Source: DATKDF01 sp963752045
Lineage (GTDB): Bacteria; Acidobacteriota; Vicinamibacteria; Vicinamibacterales; SCN-69-37
DNA: 64,000 nt
Direction: 5' to 3'
NCBI GenBank assembly: GCA_963752045.1
Contig: CAVVWN010000007.1
Span: forward strand, 124,001-188,000
Shown here piece after piece: positions 37,791 to 47,837 of the stretch. The translations under genes and the position numbers were made by a program. Each line of letters starts with the position of its first letter. Position 1 is the first letter of the stretch. A model generated the notes under the pieces. It saw only the letters and a program-made list of their open reading frames with translations. It had not been told where the DNA came from and made no database searches.

Positions 37791-37842
37791 CGGTACCGAT
37801 CCGACGGTCCGTCGTACGATACTGACCGTGAGGAGTCCCCTG

Positions 37843-38286
37843 ATGCAGACTGTCGCCCGACTTGCCGTGTTGCTCCTGTTGCCCATCTCGATTGCCGCCG
37901 GGTGCGCGCCCAAGGACGATACGGCCGCCCCGCCCGACGTGGCCGCACCCCCGTCCGACGCCCTGCGAACCCCGTCCGGCCTTGCGAGCAAGGTCCTGAG
38001 AGTCGGCATCGGCACGCGCCGTCCGACAGCCACCTCGATGGTGACCGTCCATTACACGGGGTGGACGACCGACGGCAACATGTTCGATTCGTCAATCGGC
38101 GGCACGCCGCCGTCGTTTCCGCTCGACGGCGTGATTCCCGGGTGGACCGAAGGCGTGCAGTTGATGGTTGAAGGCGAGAAACGGCGCTTCTGGATTCCAG
38201 GCGAGCTCGCCTACGACAACATCCCGATGCCCGACGCGCCCAAGGGCATGCTGGTCTTCGACATCGAGCTCATCAGGATTCAGTAG
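37843..38286 (+). CDS. FKBP-type peptidyl-prolyl isomerase lipoprotein
   Basis: A 147-residue periplasmic lipoprotein. The signal peptide MQTVARLAVLLLLPISIAAG ends at lipobox cysteine C21, an Lgt substrate. The FKBP domain has VTVHYTGWTTDGNMFDSS, GVIPGWTEGVQLM and GEKRRFWIPGELAYD, with most ligand-pocket aromatics present. The ATG at 37843 has GAGGAG 7 nt upstream. It catalyses proline isomerisation during folding of exported proteins. It is divergent from the hydrolase gene. Confidence 0.9.
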   Translation: MQTVARLAVLLLLPISIAAGCAPKDDTAAPPDVAAPPSDALRTPSGLASKVLRVGIGTRRPTATSMVTVHYTGWTTDGNMFDSSIGGTPPSFPLDGVIPGWTEGVQLMVEGEKRRFWIPGELAYDNIPMPDAPKGMLVFDIELIRIQ

Positions 38287-38302
38287 GCCCGACGGCCTGC
38301 AC

Positions 38303-38779
38303 CTACAGCCAACGGCGGACGCGGCGGCAGTACTCCGCGTAGTCACGGCCGAACTTCTCGGCGAGGTGTCGTTCCTCGCGGGCGATGACGAAACGGCGAA
38401 GTGAGACGAGCACGAGCGGCAGCACGAGAATCGGCCATACCGCGTTCAGCACGACCGAAGCCCCGACATAGGCCGCCGTGAGTCCGGCGTACATCGGGTT
38501 GCGCGTGAACCGGTACGGGCCGTCCAGCACGAGCAGCCGAGCCGCTCGATGCGGGATGATCGCCGTGCGGGCACGCGCGAAGGTCACGATGCCCCACGCC
38601 ATGAGCAGGAGCCCCACCCCGAGGAAGGCCCCACCGATCGCCTCCTGAATCGCTCCAGCCCCGTCATCGTCGATCTCGAACGGCAGAACGCGATTGAGAA
38701 GCCAGGCAGCCACGAGGCCGCCCACGAACAGCAGGGGCGGCGGGAACCGTACGCCTGGACCTCGATCCGGTGAACTCAT
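38303..38779 (-). CDS. isoprenylcysteine carboxyl methyltransferase-like membrane protein
   Basis: A 158-residue membrane protein with four helices. The conserved cofactor-binding block LLVLDGPYRFTRNPMYAGL and the EERHLAEKFGRDYAEYCRRVRRWL tail place it in the ICMT/phospholipid methyltransferase (PEMT) superfamily, which methylates membrane-embedded substrates with SAM. The bacterial substrate is unknown. It is convergent with FKBP (17 nt apart) and divergent from the DUF2277 gene, with the ATG at 38779. Confidence 0.82.
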   Translation of the reverse strand: MSSPDRGPGVRFPPPLLFVGGLVAAWLLNRVLPFEIDDDGAGAIQEAIGGAFLGVGLLLMAWGIVTFARARTAIIPHRAARLLVLDGPYRFTRNPMYAGLTAAYVGASVVLNAVWPILVLPLVLVSLRRFVIAREERHLAEKFGRDYAEYCRRVRRWL

Positions 38780-38782
38780 CGC

Positions 38783-38790
38783 AGTATCAT
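38783..38790. promoter_or_regulatory. overlapping divergent -10-like boxes
   Basis: AGTATCAT holds GATACT reading left (3 nt before ATG 38779) and TATCAT reading right (11 nt before ATG 38802). The whole intergenic region is only 22 nt, so the two promoters would overlap. Confidence 0.4.
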
Positions 38791-38801
38791 CGCGGAAAAC
38801 C

Positions 38802-39086
38802 ATGTGCCGAAACATCCGGACGTTGTTCAACTTCGATCCGCCGGCTACCACCGAAGAGGTGCGAGCCGCATCCCTGCAGTTCGTGCGGAAGCTCAGCGGC
38901 TTCACGAGGCCGTCGCGCGCCAATGAAGCCGCGTTCGAACGCGCCGTCGAGGACGTGACCGCCATCGCCCGGCGTCTGGTCGACGAACTGGTGACGCAGG
39001 CGCCGCCGCGAAACCGGGAAGCCGAGGCCCGGAAGGCCAGGGCGCGCACCGCGGAGCGCTTCGGACGCCCGTCCGGCGCCGCGTGA
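38802..39086 (+). CDS. DUF2277 protein
   Basis: A 94-residue protein beginning MCRNIRTLFNFDPPATTEEVRAASLQFVRKLSGFTRPSRANEAAF, the near-invariant DUF2277 core. It is cytoplasmic, helical, and ends in a Arg/Ala-rich tail. The family is common in high-GC soil bacteria and has no assigned function; the conserved N-terminal Cys may bind a metal or act catalytically. Start ATG at 38802. Confidence 0.9.
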   Translation: MCRNIRTLFNFDPPATTEEVRAASLQFVRKLSGFTRPSRANEAAFERAVEDVTAIARRLVDELVTQAPPRNREAEARKARARTAERFGRPSGAA

Positions 39087-39103
39087 CTGACCGCCAAATC
39101 GAA

Positions 39104-39508
39104 TCAGGTTTGACGGGGCCCAGCCAGTCGCGCGCCCAGCCAGGCCGACGGAATCGGAATTGCCACGCTCGCCACGCTCATCCAGAGCGGATGCGGGATG
39201 GTCACGACGTTGAAAAGCGCCCCGACGGCGAGCATCGCGCCAACCGCCAGCGCGTGCCCGGCCCGCCCGCCCCGCGAGATCCGTGCCGCAACCGCGCCGC
39301 CGGCCAGTCCCCCGGCAACATAGGCCAGGAGCACGAAGAGCAACGCCGCGGGCGACATCTGGGCGACGATTCTCGACATCCCTTCGGGCGTCATCGGGTC
39401 GATTCCCGCCGGCGGAGCAAAGATCGTGAGACCGACGGTTTCGACGAGTGTGATGACGACGGCCGCAGCGAGAAGGCCCACGAGCACCGCAGCAACGGAT
39501 CGAATCAC
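39104..39508 (-). CDS. small membrane protein, hypothetical
   Basis: A 134-residue protein with four hydrophobic segments (VAAVLVGLLAAAVVITLVETVGLTIF, ALLFVLLAYVAGGLAGG, HALAVGAMLAVGALFNVVTI and a C-terminal helix). GTG at 39508 is preceded by GGAGGGGG. Proteins of this size and topology are frequent in Acidobacteria, but I do not recognise a function. It is divergent from cysQ. Confidence 0.65.
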   Translation of the reverse strand: MIRSVAAVLVGLLAAAVVITLVETVGLTIFAPPAGIDPMTPEGMSRIVAQMSPAALLFVLLAYVAGGLAGGAVAARISRGGRAGHALAVGAMLAVGALFNVVTIPHPLWMSVASVAIPIPSAWLGARLAGPRQT

Positions 39509-39549
39509 GGCCGCCCCCTCCGAGTTGCAGATAAACTAGCGCGCATTCT

Positions 39550-40294
<745 letters not shown>

Positions 40295-40311
<17 letters not shown>

Positions 40312-41164
40312 GGTCCGGCACGCCCTGCGGCTGCACGAGGCGAAGCAGCACATCCACTTCTCCGGAGCCCTCGATGGCGGTCACGACGAGAAGCGCGGTG
40401 ACCGACGAACCGGCGGTGCCGGCCGAGCGCAGGCGCGTCACCGACATGGCCCCGTCGGACGTCTGCCCCTCAACGGTCCAACCGGCCGCCGACAGCTGAC
40501 GTGCGTAGTGCGCGCCGATGGCGTCAGCGCCGCGTGAGCTCGTCAGTCGAATCGATGAGTACAACGCGTCGGGGGTACCGCCCATGCTCGCTCGTCCGGA
40601 GCGCGCGCCCTCCGGCACGGGCATCGACGGCAACGGCACGTTCGACACGACGGAGGGCGCCTGCACGAGACAGGCGCGGCCGCGCTCGGTGGCGACCGAG
40701 GCGCGCACGTAGCTGCCCCCTTCGGAACGGGATAGGAAGCTCAGCGTCGCGAACTGATCTCCACGACAGAGCGACAGACTCGGGCCGGTCTCGCGCGCGG
40801 CGAAGCCCGCCGGCCGCAGCGGGTTGATCCAGCCGGCCGACTCGAGCCGCTCTTCGAAAACCACCCGCTCGTCGGCCGAAAAGCGCGCGACGATCGCCAC
40901 CACGGCCGAGAGACCGTCGGTTCCCGCGCTCACGCGGACGAGCGCGCCGGAAGGCAGCAGGTCGCCCGGAAAACCCGCCGGCGCCGAACCCACGCGCAGA
41001 TCGAACGGCCGGTTCCCGAATCCCTCCGGACCGGAGAGGAGCACGGCCATGGCCTCGCGTGGTACGGACTCACCGCCCTGCGCGGCCGGCGATGCCGCCG
41101 TACGGGACGCATGTGGCAACACGATGGAGACGGCGGCAAGCACGGTCAGCGTGCGGACGGTCAT
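40295..41164 (-). CDS. exported hypothetical protein
   Basis: A 289-residue protein I do not recognise. The ATG at 41164 opens a signal peptide (MTVRTLTVLAAVSIVLPHASRTAA) and has GGAGAGAGAGG upstream. The body is mainly beta-rich with two cysteines in a C-R-G and R-A-C-L context that could form a disulfide. Strings such as AIGAHYARQLSAAGWTVEGQTSDGAMSVTRL resemble the duplicated strand-helix units seen in exported acidobacterial proteins. It converges on cysQ. Confidence 0.6.
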
Positions 41165-41268
41165 GTAGCACCTCTCTCTCCGGCATTCTCGAACACCTCC
41201 GCCAGACCGCAAAGTACCAAGTGATCTCATTTTCGTAAGGTCCGTTCTCGTGTGACAGAATCGGAATC

Positions 41269-43605
41269 ATGTCGCCATTGCCTTCCCTCACACGACCAGA
41301 CGCGACCGCAACCAGCCGCCTTCGTGCGGCCGTCGTGACGCTCGTCGCAGCGTCCATGGCGACCCTGCTGGCTATCGCGCAGGATGCGCCCCCTGGATGG
41401 CCGCGGACCATCGAAACCCAGGGCTACACGATCACGATGTACCAGCCGCAGACCGACCGGTTCGAGGGAGACCTGCTCGAAGGACGGGCAGCCGTGTCGA
41501 TCCGGCGCGCCGGCGGCGGTGACGCGACCTTCGGCGCGGTCTGGTTGTCGGCCCGACTCGACATCGACCGCGACGAGCGCCTGGCGCGCGTCCGGCAACT
41601 GACGATACCCGACGTGCGTTTCCCGGAAGCCACCGACGAACAACGCCAGCAGCTCGTCCGCCTCCTCGAAACCGAGGTACCGAAATGGGACCTGACGATC
41701 GATCTCGATCGGCTCATTGCCGATCTCGACGATGGTCCCGTGGACGCCAACACGCCGGGCCTCCGGAACGACCCGCCGACGTTCGTCCACGTCACCGAGC
41801 CCACCGTACTCCTGCTCTTCGATGGCCAGCCCGTCGTGCAGGATGTCGAGGGCGGCACGCCTCTGGAGCGCGTCGTCAATACGCCGTTCCCCGTCGTCCG
41901 CGAGAAGGGCGGCGCGACGTTCTACCTGTTCGGCGGAAACGACCTCTGGTACTCGGCCAGGGAGCCTCTCGGCCCCTGGACGGTCACGACGTCGGTGCCG
42001 GCGGCCGTGGCGCGGATCGCCGAGGGCGCAGAGGTCGCCGACCCGATGGTCGACGCGAGCCAGGCTGCGCCGCCGAAGATCATCGTCGCAACCGAGCCGA
42101 CAGAGCTCCTTGTCACCGACGGCGAGCCGCGCTGGGCGCCCATCGAAGGCGTCGACCTGCTCTACTGCGAGAACACGCCGTCGGACGTGTTCCTCGAGAT
42201 CGCCTCTCAGCGGTACTTCGTCGTCGTCGGCGGCCGCTGGTTTGCCGGCCAGGCCGTGGACGGAACCGTCAGGTGGACGCACGTCGCCAATGACGAGCTT
42301 CCCGAGGCCTTCTCCGACATTCCGGAGAGTTCGCCCAAGGCATCGGTGCTCGTCCATGTGGCTGGCACCGTGCAGGCCCGCGAGGAAGCACTCGAGAACG
42401 TCATCCCCGAGATTGCCGCCGTGAAACGTGATGCGTCGGCCCCGGCCATCCAGTACGACGGCGCCCCGGAATTCACGCCGGTCCAGCAGGTCGAGGCGAT
42501 CAGCTATGCGGTCAACACCGCCGCGTCGGTCTTCAAGGTGGACAACACCTACTATCTCTGCGACAACGCCGTGTGGTACAGGTCGGCGTCGCCAACCGGT
42601 CCCTGGCAAGTCGCCACCGAGATTCCGTCGATTCTCTACACCGTCCCCGCGTCGAATCCGCATCACAACGTGACGTACGTGCGCGTGTACGACGTCACGC
42701 CGCAGGTGGTCTACGTCGGCTATACGCCGGGCTACACCGGGAGTTACTGGTCGCACGGGTGCGTGGTATGGGGAACCGGGTACCGCTACTACCCGTGGTA
42801 CGGACCGCACTACTACCCGTATCCCTGGACCTGGGGCCTGCACATGTCCTACTACCCGTATGCGGGATGGGGCGTGGGTGTGAGCTGGACGAATGGCCCG
42901 TTCCGGGTCACGGTGGGCTGGCGGTCCGGCCCGTACTATCGACCGCCCTATTACGGCGGGTGGTACGGCCCAGGCGGCTACCGACCGCCGTACCGTCCGT
43001 ATCCGCCTCCCGGCTACCGTCCGCCGGGCTATCGACCCATTCCGACGCCCTACCCCACGACGCGACCCGCAACGCCAGGGGCGCGTCCGATGCCGGCCCC
43101 GGTGCCGGCGCGACCTGCCATCTACGACAGGCCGGGCGTATCCGATCGCATGGCCCCAGGTACCTCGCCCGGCAGCCGGCCGCGGCCTGCTCCGAGTCAG
43201 ATGCCGAACAACGTCTTCACCGATCCCAGCGGCAACATCTATCAGCGGACACCGAGCGGCGGGTGGGATGAGCGCCAGGGAGGACAGTGGAAACCGGCCG
43301 AGGGTCTCGACCGGCCCGCCGGTCCCACGACGCGGCCTTCTGCACCGGCAACGGGTGGTGCGTCTGACACACCCACCCGGCAGCCGCGCGCGAGCCAGCT
43401 GCCGTCCGGTCGCTCCGGTTCCACACCGGCCGTCCGGCCGCCGACGGCCTCACCTCGACCGTCACAGCCGATCGTGCGGCCGCCGACTGGCGGCGCGACA
43501 CGTCCGCAACTCGAACGCGATTCGCGCGCCCGGCAGCGAGGCACGACACGATCCGGGTCGGCGCCGCCACGCCCGGCCGGACGCGGCGGACGAGGAGGGC
43601 GTTAG
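41269..43605 (+). CDS. large exported protein of the carbohydrate-binding-like tandem pair, paralogue 1
   Basis: A 778-residue protein with N-terminal signal region (LRAAVVTLVAASMATLLAIA). I recall proteins with this N-terminal pattern annotated as carbohydrate-binding V/XII, but cannot confirm it. Repeated modules centre on FYLFGGNDLWYSAREPLGPWTV and YYLCDNAVWYRSASPTGPWQV, separated by VDLLYCENTPSDVFLEI and WFAGQAV. The C-terminal half is Tyr/Gly/Pro-rich (RYYPWYGPHYYPYPWTWG) and ends with a conserved NVFTDPSGNIYQR-GGWDERQGG-W box and a low-complexity Pro/Arg tail. Only 1 nt separates it from paralogue 2. Likely surface-exposed. Confidence 0.6.
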   Translation: MSPLPSLTRPDATATSRLRAAVVTLVAASMATLLAIAQDAPPGWPRTIETQGYTITMYQPQTDRFEGDLLEGRAAVSIRRAGGGDATFGAVWLSARLDIDRDERLARVRQLTIPDVRFPEATDEQRQQLVRLLETEVPKWDLTIDLDRLIADLDDGPVDANTPGLRNDPPTFVHVTEPTVLLLFDGQPVVQDVEGGTPLERVVNTPFPVVREKGGATFYLFGGNDLWYSAREPLGPWTVTTSVPAAVARIAEGAEVADPMVDASQAAPPKIIVATEPTELLVTDGEPRWAPIEGVDLLYCENTPSDVFLEIASQRYFVVVGGRWFAGQAVDGTVRWTHVANDELPEAFSDIPESSPKASVLVHVAGTVQAREEALENVIPEIAAVKRDASAPAIQYDGAPEFTPVQQVEAISYAVNTAASVFKVDNTYYLCDNAVWYRSASPTGPWQVATEIPSILYTVPASNPHHNVTYVRVYDVTPQVVYVGYTPGYTGSYWSHGCVVWGTGYRYYPWYGPHYYPYPWTWGLHMSYYPYAGWGVGVSWTNGPFRVTVGWRSGPYYRPPYYGGWYGPGGYRPPYRPYPPPGYRPPGYRPIPTPYPTTRPATPGARPMPAPVPARPAIYDRPGVSDRMAPGTSPGSRPRPAPSQMPNNVFTDPSGNIYQRTPSGGWDERQGGQWKPAEGLDRPAGPTTRPSAPATGGASDTPTRQPRASQLPSGRSGSTPAVRPPTASPRPSQPIVRPPTGGATRPQLERDSRARQRGTTRSGSAPPRPAGRGGRGGR

Positions 43606-43606
43606 C

Positions 43607-45697
43607 ATGGCGTCATTGCAATCACAGGGGCGGCTTCAGCGGACGGCGCAGGGCGGTTTCCTGCTGGCCTGCCTGGCGGGAGCCCTCGCCGGAACCGTCG
43701 CGGTCGCGGCACGTGCCCAGGACGCTGTTCCGGCATGGCCCCGATCGATCACGTCCGGAGCGTGGGTGGTGACGATCTACCAACCGCAGGCCGACACCTA
43801 CGAGGGCGACAGGCTCGAGGGCCGGGCGGCCGTCTCGGTCCGCCGGACAGATGGGAGCGGCGAGCCGATTTTTGGCGCCGTGTGGTTCGCCGCACGCCTC
43901 GACATCAACCGCCAGGAACGCATGGCGTACGTCCGGGAGCTCACCGTTCCCGAAGTGCGCTTCGCCGACTCCACCGAGGAGCAACGCCGGCGGCTCACGG
44001 ACCTGCTCGAGTCGGAGATGCCGAAGTGGAATCTCTCAATCGATCTCGACCGCCTCGTAGCGGACCTCGACGCCGGCGAGGCCGATGCTCTGACGGCCGG
44101 CCTCCGGCACGACCCGCCGCGGTTCGTCCACTCGATCGAGCCGGCCGTGCTGGTGCTGTTCGACGGCAAACCCACGGTGGCCGACCTCGAGGGCAGCGTC
44201 GGTCTTGAACGTGTCGTCAACACTCCGTATCCGGTGGTCCGGCAGAAGAGCGGCGCCACGTTCTATCTGTTCGGCGGCAATACGCTCTGGTACTCCGCAG
44301 CCGATCCGCTCGGGCCGTGGTCGGTGACGAAGTCGGTGCCTGCACCCGTTCAGCGGATCGCCGATGGCATCGAGACGGCGAAGAAGGAGACTGCGCCGTC
44401 CGACGCTCGCTCGCCACGCATCATCACCGCCACCGAACCGACCGAGCTCATCGTCACAGACGGCGAACCGAGCTGGACGGCCATCGAAGGCGTGGACCTG
44501 CTCTACTGCGACAACACGTCCTCGGACGTGTTCCTCGAGACCTCGACGCAGCGGTATTTCGTGCTCGCCGCCGGCCGCTGGTTCGCCGGACAGGCCGTAG
44601 GCGACCAGGTGACGTGGGCTCACGTGCCGAATGACGAGCTGCCGGAGGCCTTCTCGGACATTCCGGCCGACTCCCCGAAGGGAGCCGTGCTCGTGCACGT
44701 TGCCGGAACCGTCCAGGCGCGGCAGGAGCTCGTCGACAGCCGGATTCCGGACATCAGGTCGGTGCGACTCGGCGCCGCCTCGCTCGCCATCCGCTACGAC
44801 GGTGAACCGGAGTTCCAGCCCGTGACCGGAGCGGAAGGCGTGAGTTACGCCGTCAATACGGCCGCGACCGTCTTCAGAACCGGCAACGCGTACTACGCCT
44901 GCGAGAACGCGGTGTGGTACCGCGCCGGCGTGCCCACCGGACCGTGGCAGGTTGCGACAGAGGTGCCGTCGGCCATCTACCTCGTCCCGCCGTCGAACCC
45001 TCACTACAACGCCACGTACGTGCGCGTGTACGACGCCACGCCGGAAGTGGCCTACGTGGGCTACACGCCAGGATACGTGGGGAGCTACGTCTCACACGGC
45101 AGTGTGGTCTGGGGCACGGGATGGAGCTACGACCCATGGTACGGCACGAGCTACTACCCGTTTCCGTGGACCTGGGGCCTGCACATGGGCTACCACCCGT
45201 GGTCGGGATGGGGCGTGGGCGTCGGTTGGGCGAGCGGACCGTTTCAGATCACGATCGGCTGGGTGGCCGGCCCGTACCAGCCGTATTCGTACGGCGGATG
45301 GTACGGACCTGGCGGCTTCATGGCGCCGTATCCGCGCGGGCCGGTGTATGTGAATCCCTCGCCCGGGATGACCGGCATGCAGTTTTCGCGGCCGGGCGTC
45401 TACGATAAGCCGACGATGTCAAACCGCGTGGCGCCGCCGCGGCCGATGGGCAGCTACGGGATGCGGACCGATTCGGCCGGCACGGCCAACGACGTCTTCA
45501 CCGACAAGGGTGGAAACATCTATCGCCAGAACGCGAGTGGCGGCTGGGACCAGCGGCAGGGTGGCACCTGGAACGCGGCCTCTGGCCTCGATCGCGGCTC
45601 CGGCACGTCGGCCACCCGCCCCGAGCTCGAAAGCGACGCCAGGGCCCGGTCACAGGGCGCCACCAGGTCCAGCCAGTTCCGCGGGAGTGGACGCTGA
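43607..45697 (+). CDS. large exported protein of the tandem pair, paralogue 2
   Basis: A 696-residue paralogue of the upstream gene, aligned over almost the whole length. Shared strings include IYQPQADTYEGDRLEGRAAVSVRR, FYLFGGNTLWYSA, VDLLYCDNTSSDVFLET, YYACENAVWYRAGVPTGPWQV, YVRVYDATPEVAYVGYTPGYVGSY and the NDVFTDKGGNIYRQ...GGWDQRQGG tail box. The Pro-rich C-terminus is shorter than in paralogue 1. The ATG at 43607 follows GAGGAGGG. Two adjacent copies suggest a tandem duplication followed by divergence. Function is unknown. Confidence 0.6.
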   Translation: MASLQSQGRLQRTAQGGFLLACLAGALAGTVAVAARAQDAVPAWPRSITSGAWVVTIYQPQADTYEGDRLEGRAAVSVRRTDGSGEPIFGAVWFAARLDINRQERMAYVRELTVPEVRFADSTEEQRRRLTDLLESEMPKWNLSIDLDRLVADLDAGEADALTAGLRHDPPRFVHSIEPAVLVLFDGKPTVADLEGSVGLERVVNTPYPVVRQKSGATFYLFGGNTLWYSAADPLGPWSVTKSVPAPVQRIADGIETAKKETAPSDARSPRIITATEPTELIVTDGEPSWTAIEGVDLLYCDNTSSDVFLETSTQRYFVLAAGRWFAGQAVGDQVTWAHVPNDELPEAFSDIPADSPKGAVLVHVAGTVQARQELVDSRIPDIRSVRLGAASLAIRYDGEPEFQPVTGAEGVSYAVNTAATVFRTGNAYYACENAVWYRAGVPTGPWQVATEVPSAIYLVPPSNPHYNATYVRVYDATPEVAYVGYTPGYVGSYVSHGSVVWGTGWSYDPWYGTSYYPFPWTWGLHMGYHPWSGWGVGVGWASGPFQITIGWVAGPYQPYSYGGWYGPGGFMAPYPRGPVYVNPSPGMTGMQFSRPGVYDKPTMSNRVAPPRPMGSYGMRTDSAGTANDVFTDKGGNIYRQNASGGWDQRQGGTWNAASGLDRGSGTSATRPELESDARARSQGATRSSQFRGSGR

Positions 45698-45714
45698 AGG
45701 GTTTGCAGGGCGCG

Positions 45715-45990
45715 TCAATCGAGTCGTATCGCCCCACAGTCGCTCAGCCGTGACAGCGCCTGTTCGACGTCGGTCGTGAGGTCGTCGGCGGCTTCCGGAT
45801 ACGCCCCGCGCAGCAGCTCGACAATCTCGCCGACCGTGCGTGCGCCATCGCAGAGGTCCCAGACGAGCGCGGCAGTCTCATTGAGAAACACCGTCTGGGC
45901 GGTGGCGGGACAGAACAGGAGTGCCTCGTTCTCGAGGCGCTCCAGCCTGCAATCGGCACCCTGTGTGGGCCTGGCTGACAGGTTCAGCAT
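45715..45990 (-). CDS. orphan PqqD-like peptide-binding protein
   Basis: A 91-residue RRE/PqqD-fold protein (LLFCPATAQTVFLNETAALVWDLCDGARTVGEIVELL). PqqD-like domains chaperone leader peptides to radical-SAM or other modifying enzymes. No precursor peptide, radical-SAM or pqq gene lies nearby; instead it follows recQ by 19 nt on the same strand. Either it serves a remote peptide system or has been recruited for another role. Confidence 0.8.
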   Translation of the reverse strand: MLNLSARPTQGADCRLERLENEALLFCPATAQTVFLNETAALVWDLCDGARTVGEIVELLRGAYPEAADDLTTDVEQALSRLSDCGAIRLD

Positions 45991-46009
45991 CCCTCGATGC
46001 TATAGCGAA

Positions 46010-47824
46010 TCAGGCGGGCTCTTCGTGAATCGCCCGCAGGATGGTGTCGCCCAGCACCTCGGCCTTCTTTGCGCCGATGCCGTAGACCTGTTGGAGCTCG
46101 GCCGGCGTCGACGGCCTGAGGCGCGCCAGCTCCCTGAGCGTCGTGTCGTGGAAGATGACGTAGGGCGGCACGCCGCGCGCGTGCGCGAGCTCGGTGCGCA
46201 GGGCGCGGAGGCGGTCGAAGAGCACGCGATCGACACCCTCCCAGGACTCGGCCTCCACGCGCGACCGGCGCTGCGGCCTGTCCTTCTGCGGCTTCTTCTG
46301 ACGCGCCAGCTCGAGGCCATCGGCGGCGAGTGGATCCCTGAGCAAGGCCACGCCCTCGGCGGTGAGCTGCAGCACCGGGTACTGGTCGTCGGTCTGCCGG
46401 ACGAGCCCGCGCGCCACGAGCTGGTCGATGTAGCCGCGAACCTCGTTCATCGTCGCGTCGCGCAGGAGGCCGAACACGCTCAGCTGGTCGTGGCCGCGCT
46501 CGGTGACCGGACCACCCTCGCTGCCGCGCAGCACGTTGGTCACATGCGCGGCGCCGAACCGGCCACGCAGCCGCGCCACAGCCGACAGAATCTTGCGCGC
46601 AAGTGTCACCGGATCGCTCACCGACTCGAGCTCGCCCAGGCAGTAGTCGCACGCGCCGCAGTCATCTCGCCCGTACGCCTCGCCGAAGTAGCCGACCAGT
46701 CGCCGATGCCGGCATCCGACGCTGCCCGCATACCGCTCCATGTCGCGCAGGAGCGCGCGCCGCGCGTCGGTGAACGCCCCGTCCTGCTCGAACATCGTCT
46801 TCCACCGCATGAAGTCGCCAGCCGAGTAGATCAGAACGCATTCGGCCTCGAGACCATCGCGACCCGCGCGGCCAGACTCCTGCTGGTAGTGCTCGAGCGA
46901 CTGCGGAGCCCCGGCATGAACGACGAACCGCACGTTCGAGCGATCGATGCCCATGCCAAACGCCACGGTCGCCACGACGACGTCGGCCTCCTCGTTGAGA
47001 AAGGCATCCTGATTGCGATGACGCGTCTGGTCGTCGAGTCCGGCGTGATACGCGAGCGCGCGCACGCCTTCGGCCTGAAGCCACGAAGACAGCGCGTCCA
47101 CTTCACGACGTGACTGGCAGTAGACGATGCCGGCCTGTCCGGCGTGCCGCGACAGCACGTCGGTGAGCTGCTTCTTGAGCACGCCCCGCGCCAGCACCCG
47201 GTAGACCAGGTTTGGCCGGTCGAAGGAGCCTACAAGCTCCACTGGATCGCGGAGTCCAAGCTGCGAGACGATGTCCTGTCGCACCCGCGCGGTGGCCGTG
47301 GCGGTGAAGGCATGAAGCGCCGCGTCGGGCCACCGATCGCGCAGCCTGGCGAGCTGCCGGTACTCGGGGCGGAAATCGTGGCCCCACTGGCTGATGCAAT
47401 GCGCTTCGTCGATGGCGAAGAAGCTGAGCGGCTGCCGATCGACCAGGTTCAGGAAGCTCCCGCTTCCCTCCCCCACCAGCCGCTCCGGCGCGACGTATAG
47501 CAGCCGGTAGCGTCCGGTACGAATGCCCTCCGCCACCTCGGCGCGCCGATCGGGCGTGAGCGAGCTGTTGTAGCAGGCGGCAGGCACGCCGTTTTCCACG
47601 AGCGTGTCCACCTGGTCCTTCATGAGCGAAATGAGCGGGGAGACGACCACGGCAAGACCGTCCATCAGGAGCGCCGGCGCCTGAAAGCAGACCGACTTGC
47701 CGCCGCCGGTCGGCAGCACCAGCAACGAGTCGCGCCGGGCGAGGATGGCGTCCATCGCCTCCCGCTGATGCGGGCGGAACGAGGAGAAGCCCCAGTAACG
47801 CGACAGGACTTCCTGAAGGGACAT
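46010..47824 (-). CDS. recQ: RecQ ATP-dependent DNA helicase
   Basis: A 604-residue RecQ. Walker A is LPTGGGKS (37-44) and the box II DEAH is at 139-142 in FFAIDEAHCISQWGHDFRPEY. The zinc-binding domain has GCRHRRLVGYFGEAYGRDDCGACDYC, and the C-terminal HRDC domain ends LQQVYGIGAKKAEVLGDTIL. RecQ unwinds recombination intermediates and stalled forks. The start at 47824 is standard (MSLQEVLSRYWGFSSFRPHQ). The 9-bp tandem array lies immediately upstream, where its promoter would be. Confidence 0.94.
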   Translation of the reverse strand: MSLQEVLSRYWGFSSFRPHQREAMDAILARRDSLLVLPTGGGKSVCFQAPALLMDGLAVVVSPLISLMKDQVDTLVENGVPAACYNSSLTPDRRAEVAEGIRTGRYRLLYVAPERLVGEGSGSFLNLVDRQPLSFFAIDEAHCISQWGHDFRPEYRQLARLRDRWPDAALHAFTATATARVRQDIVSQLGLRDPVELVGSFDRPNLVYRVLARGVLKKQLTDVLSRHAGQAGIVYCQSRREVDALSSWLQAEGVRALAYHAGLDDQTRHRNQDAFLNEEADVVVATVAFGMGIDRSNVRFVVHAGAPQSLEHYQQESGRAGRDGLEAECVLIYSAGDFMRWKTMFEQDGAFTDARRALLRDMERYAGSVGCRHRRLVGYFGEAYGRDDCGACDYCLGELESVSDPVTLARKILSAVARLRGRFGAAHVTNVLRGSEGGPVTERGHDQLSVFGLLRDATMNEVRGYIDQLVARGLVRQTDDQYPVLQLTAEGVALLRDPLAADGLELARQKKPQKDRPQRRSRVEAESWEGVDRVLFDRLRALRTELAHARGVPPYVIFHDTTLRELARLRPSTPAELQQVYGIGAKKAEVLGDTILRAIHEEPA

Positions 47825-47837
47825 CAGGACATCATAC

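Noticed and set aside
45715..45990. A PQQ biosynthesis cluster link between PqqD-like protein and the PQQ dehydrogenase
   Set aside because: The genes are 30 kb apart, and no pqqA, B, C or E gene was found. PqqD-like proteins serve many peptide systems.
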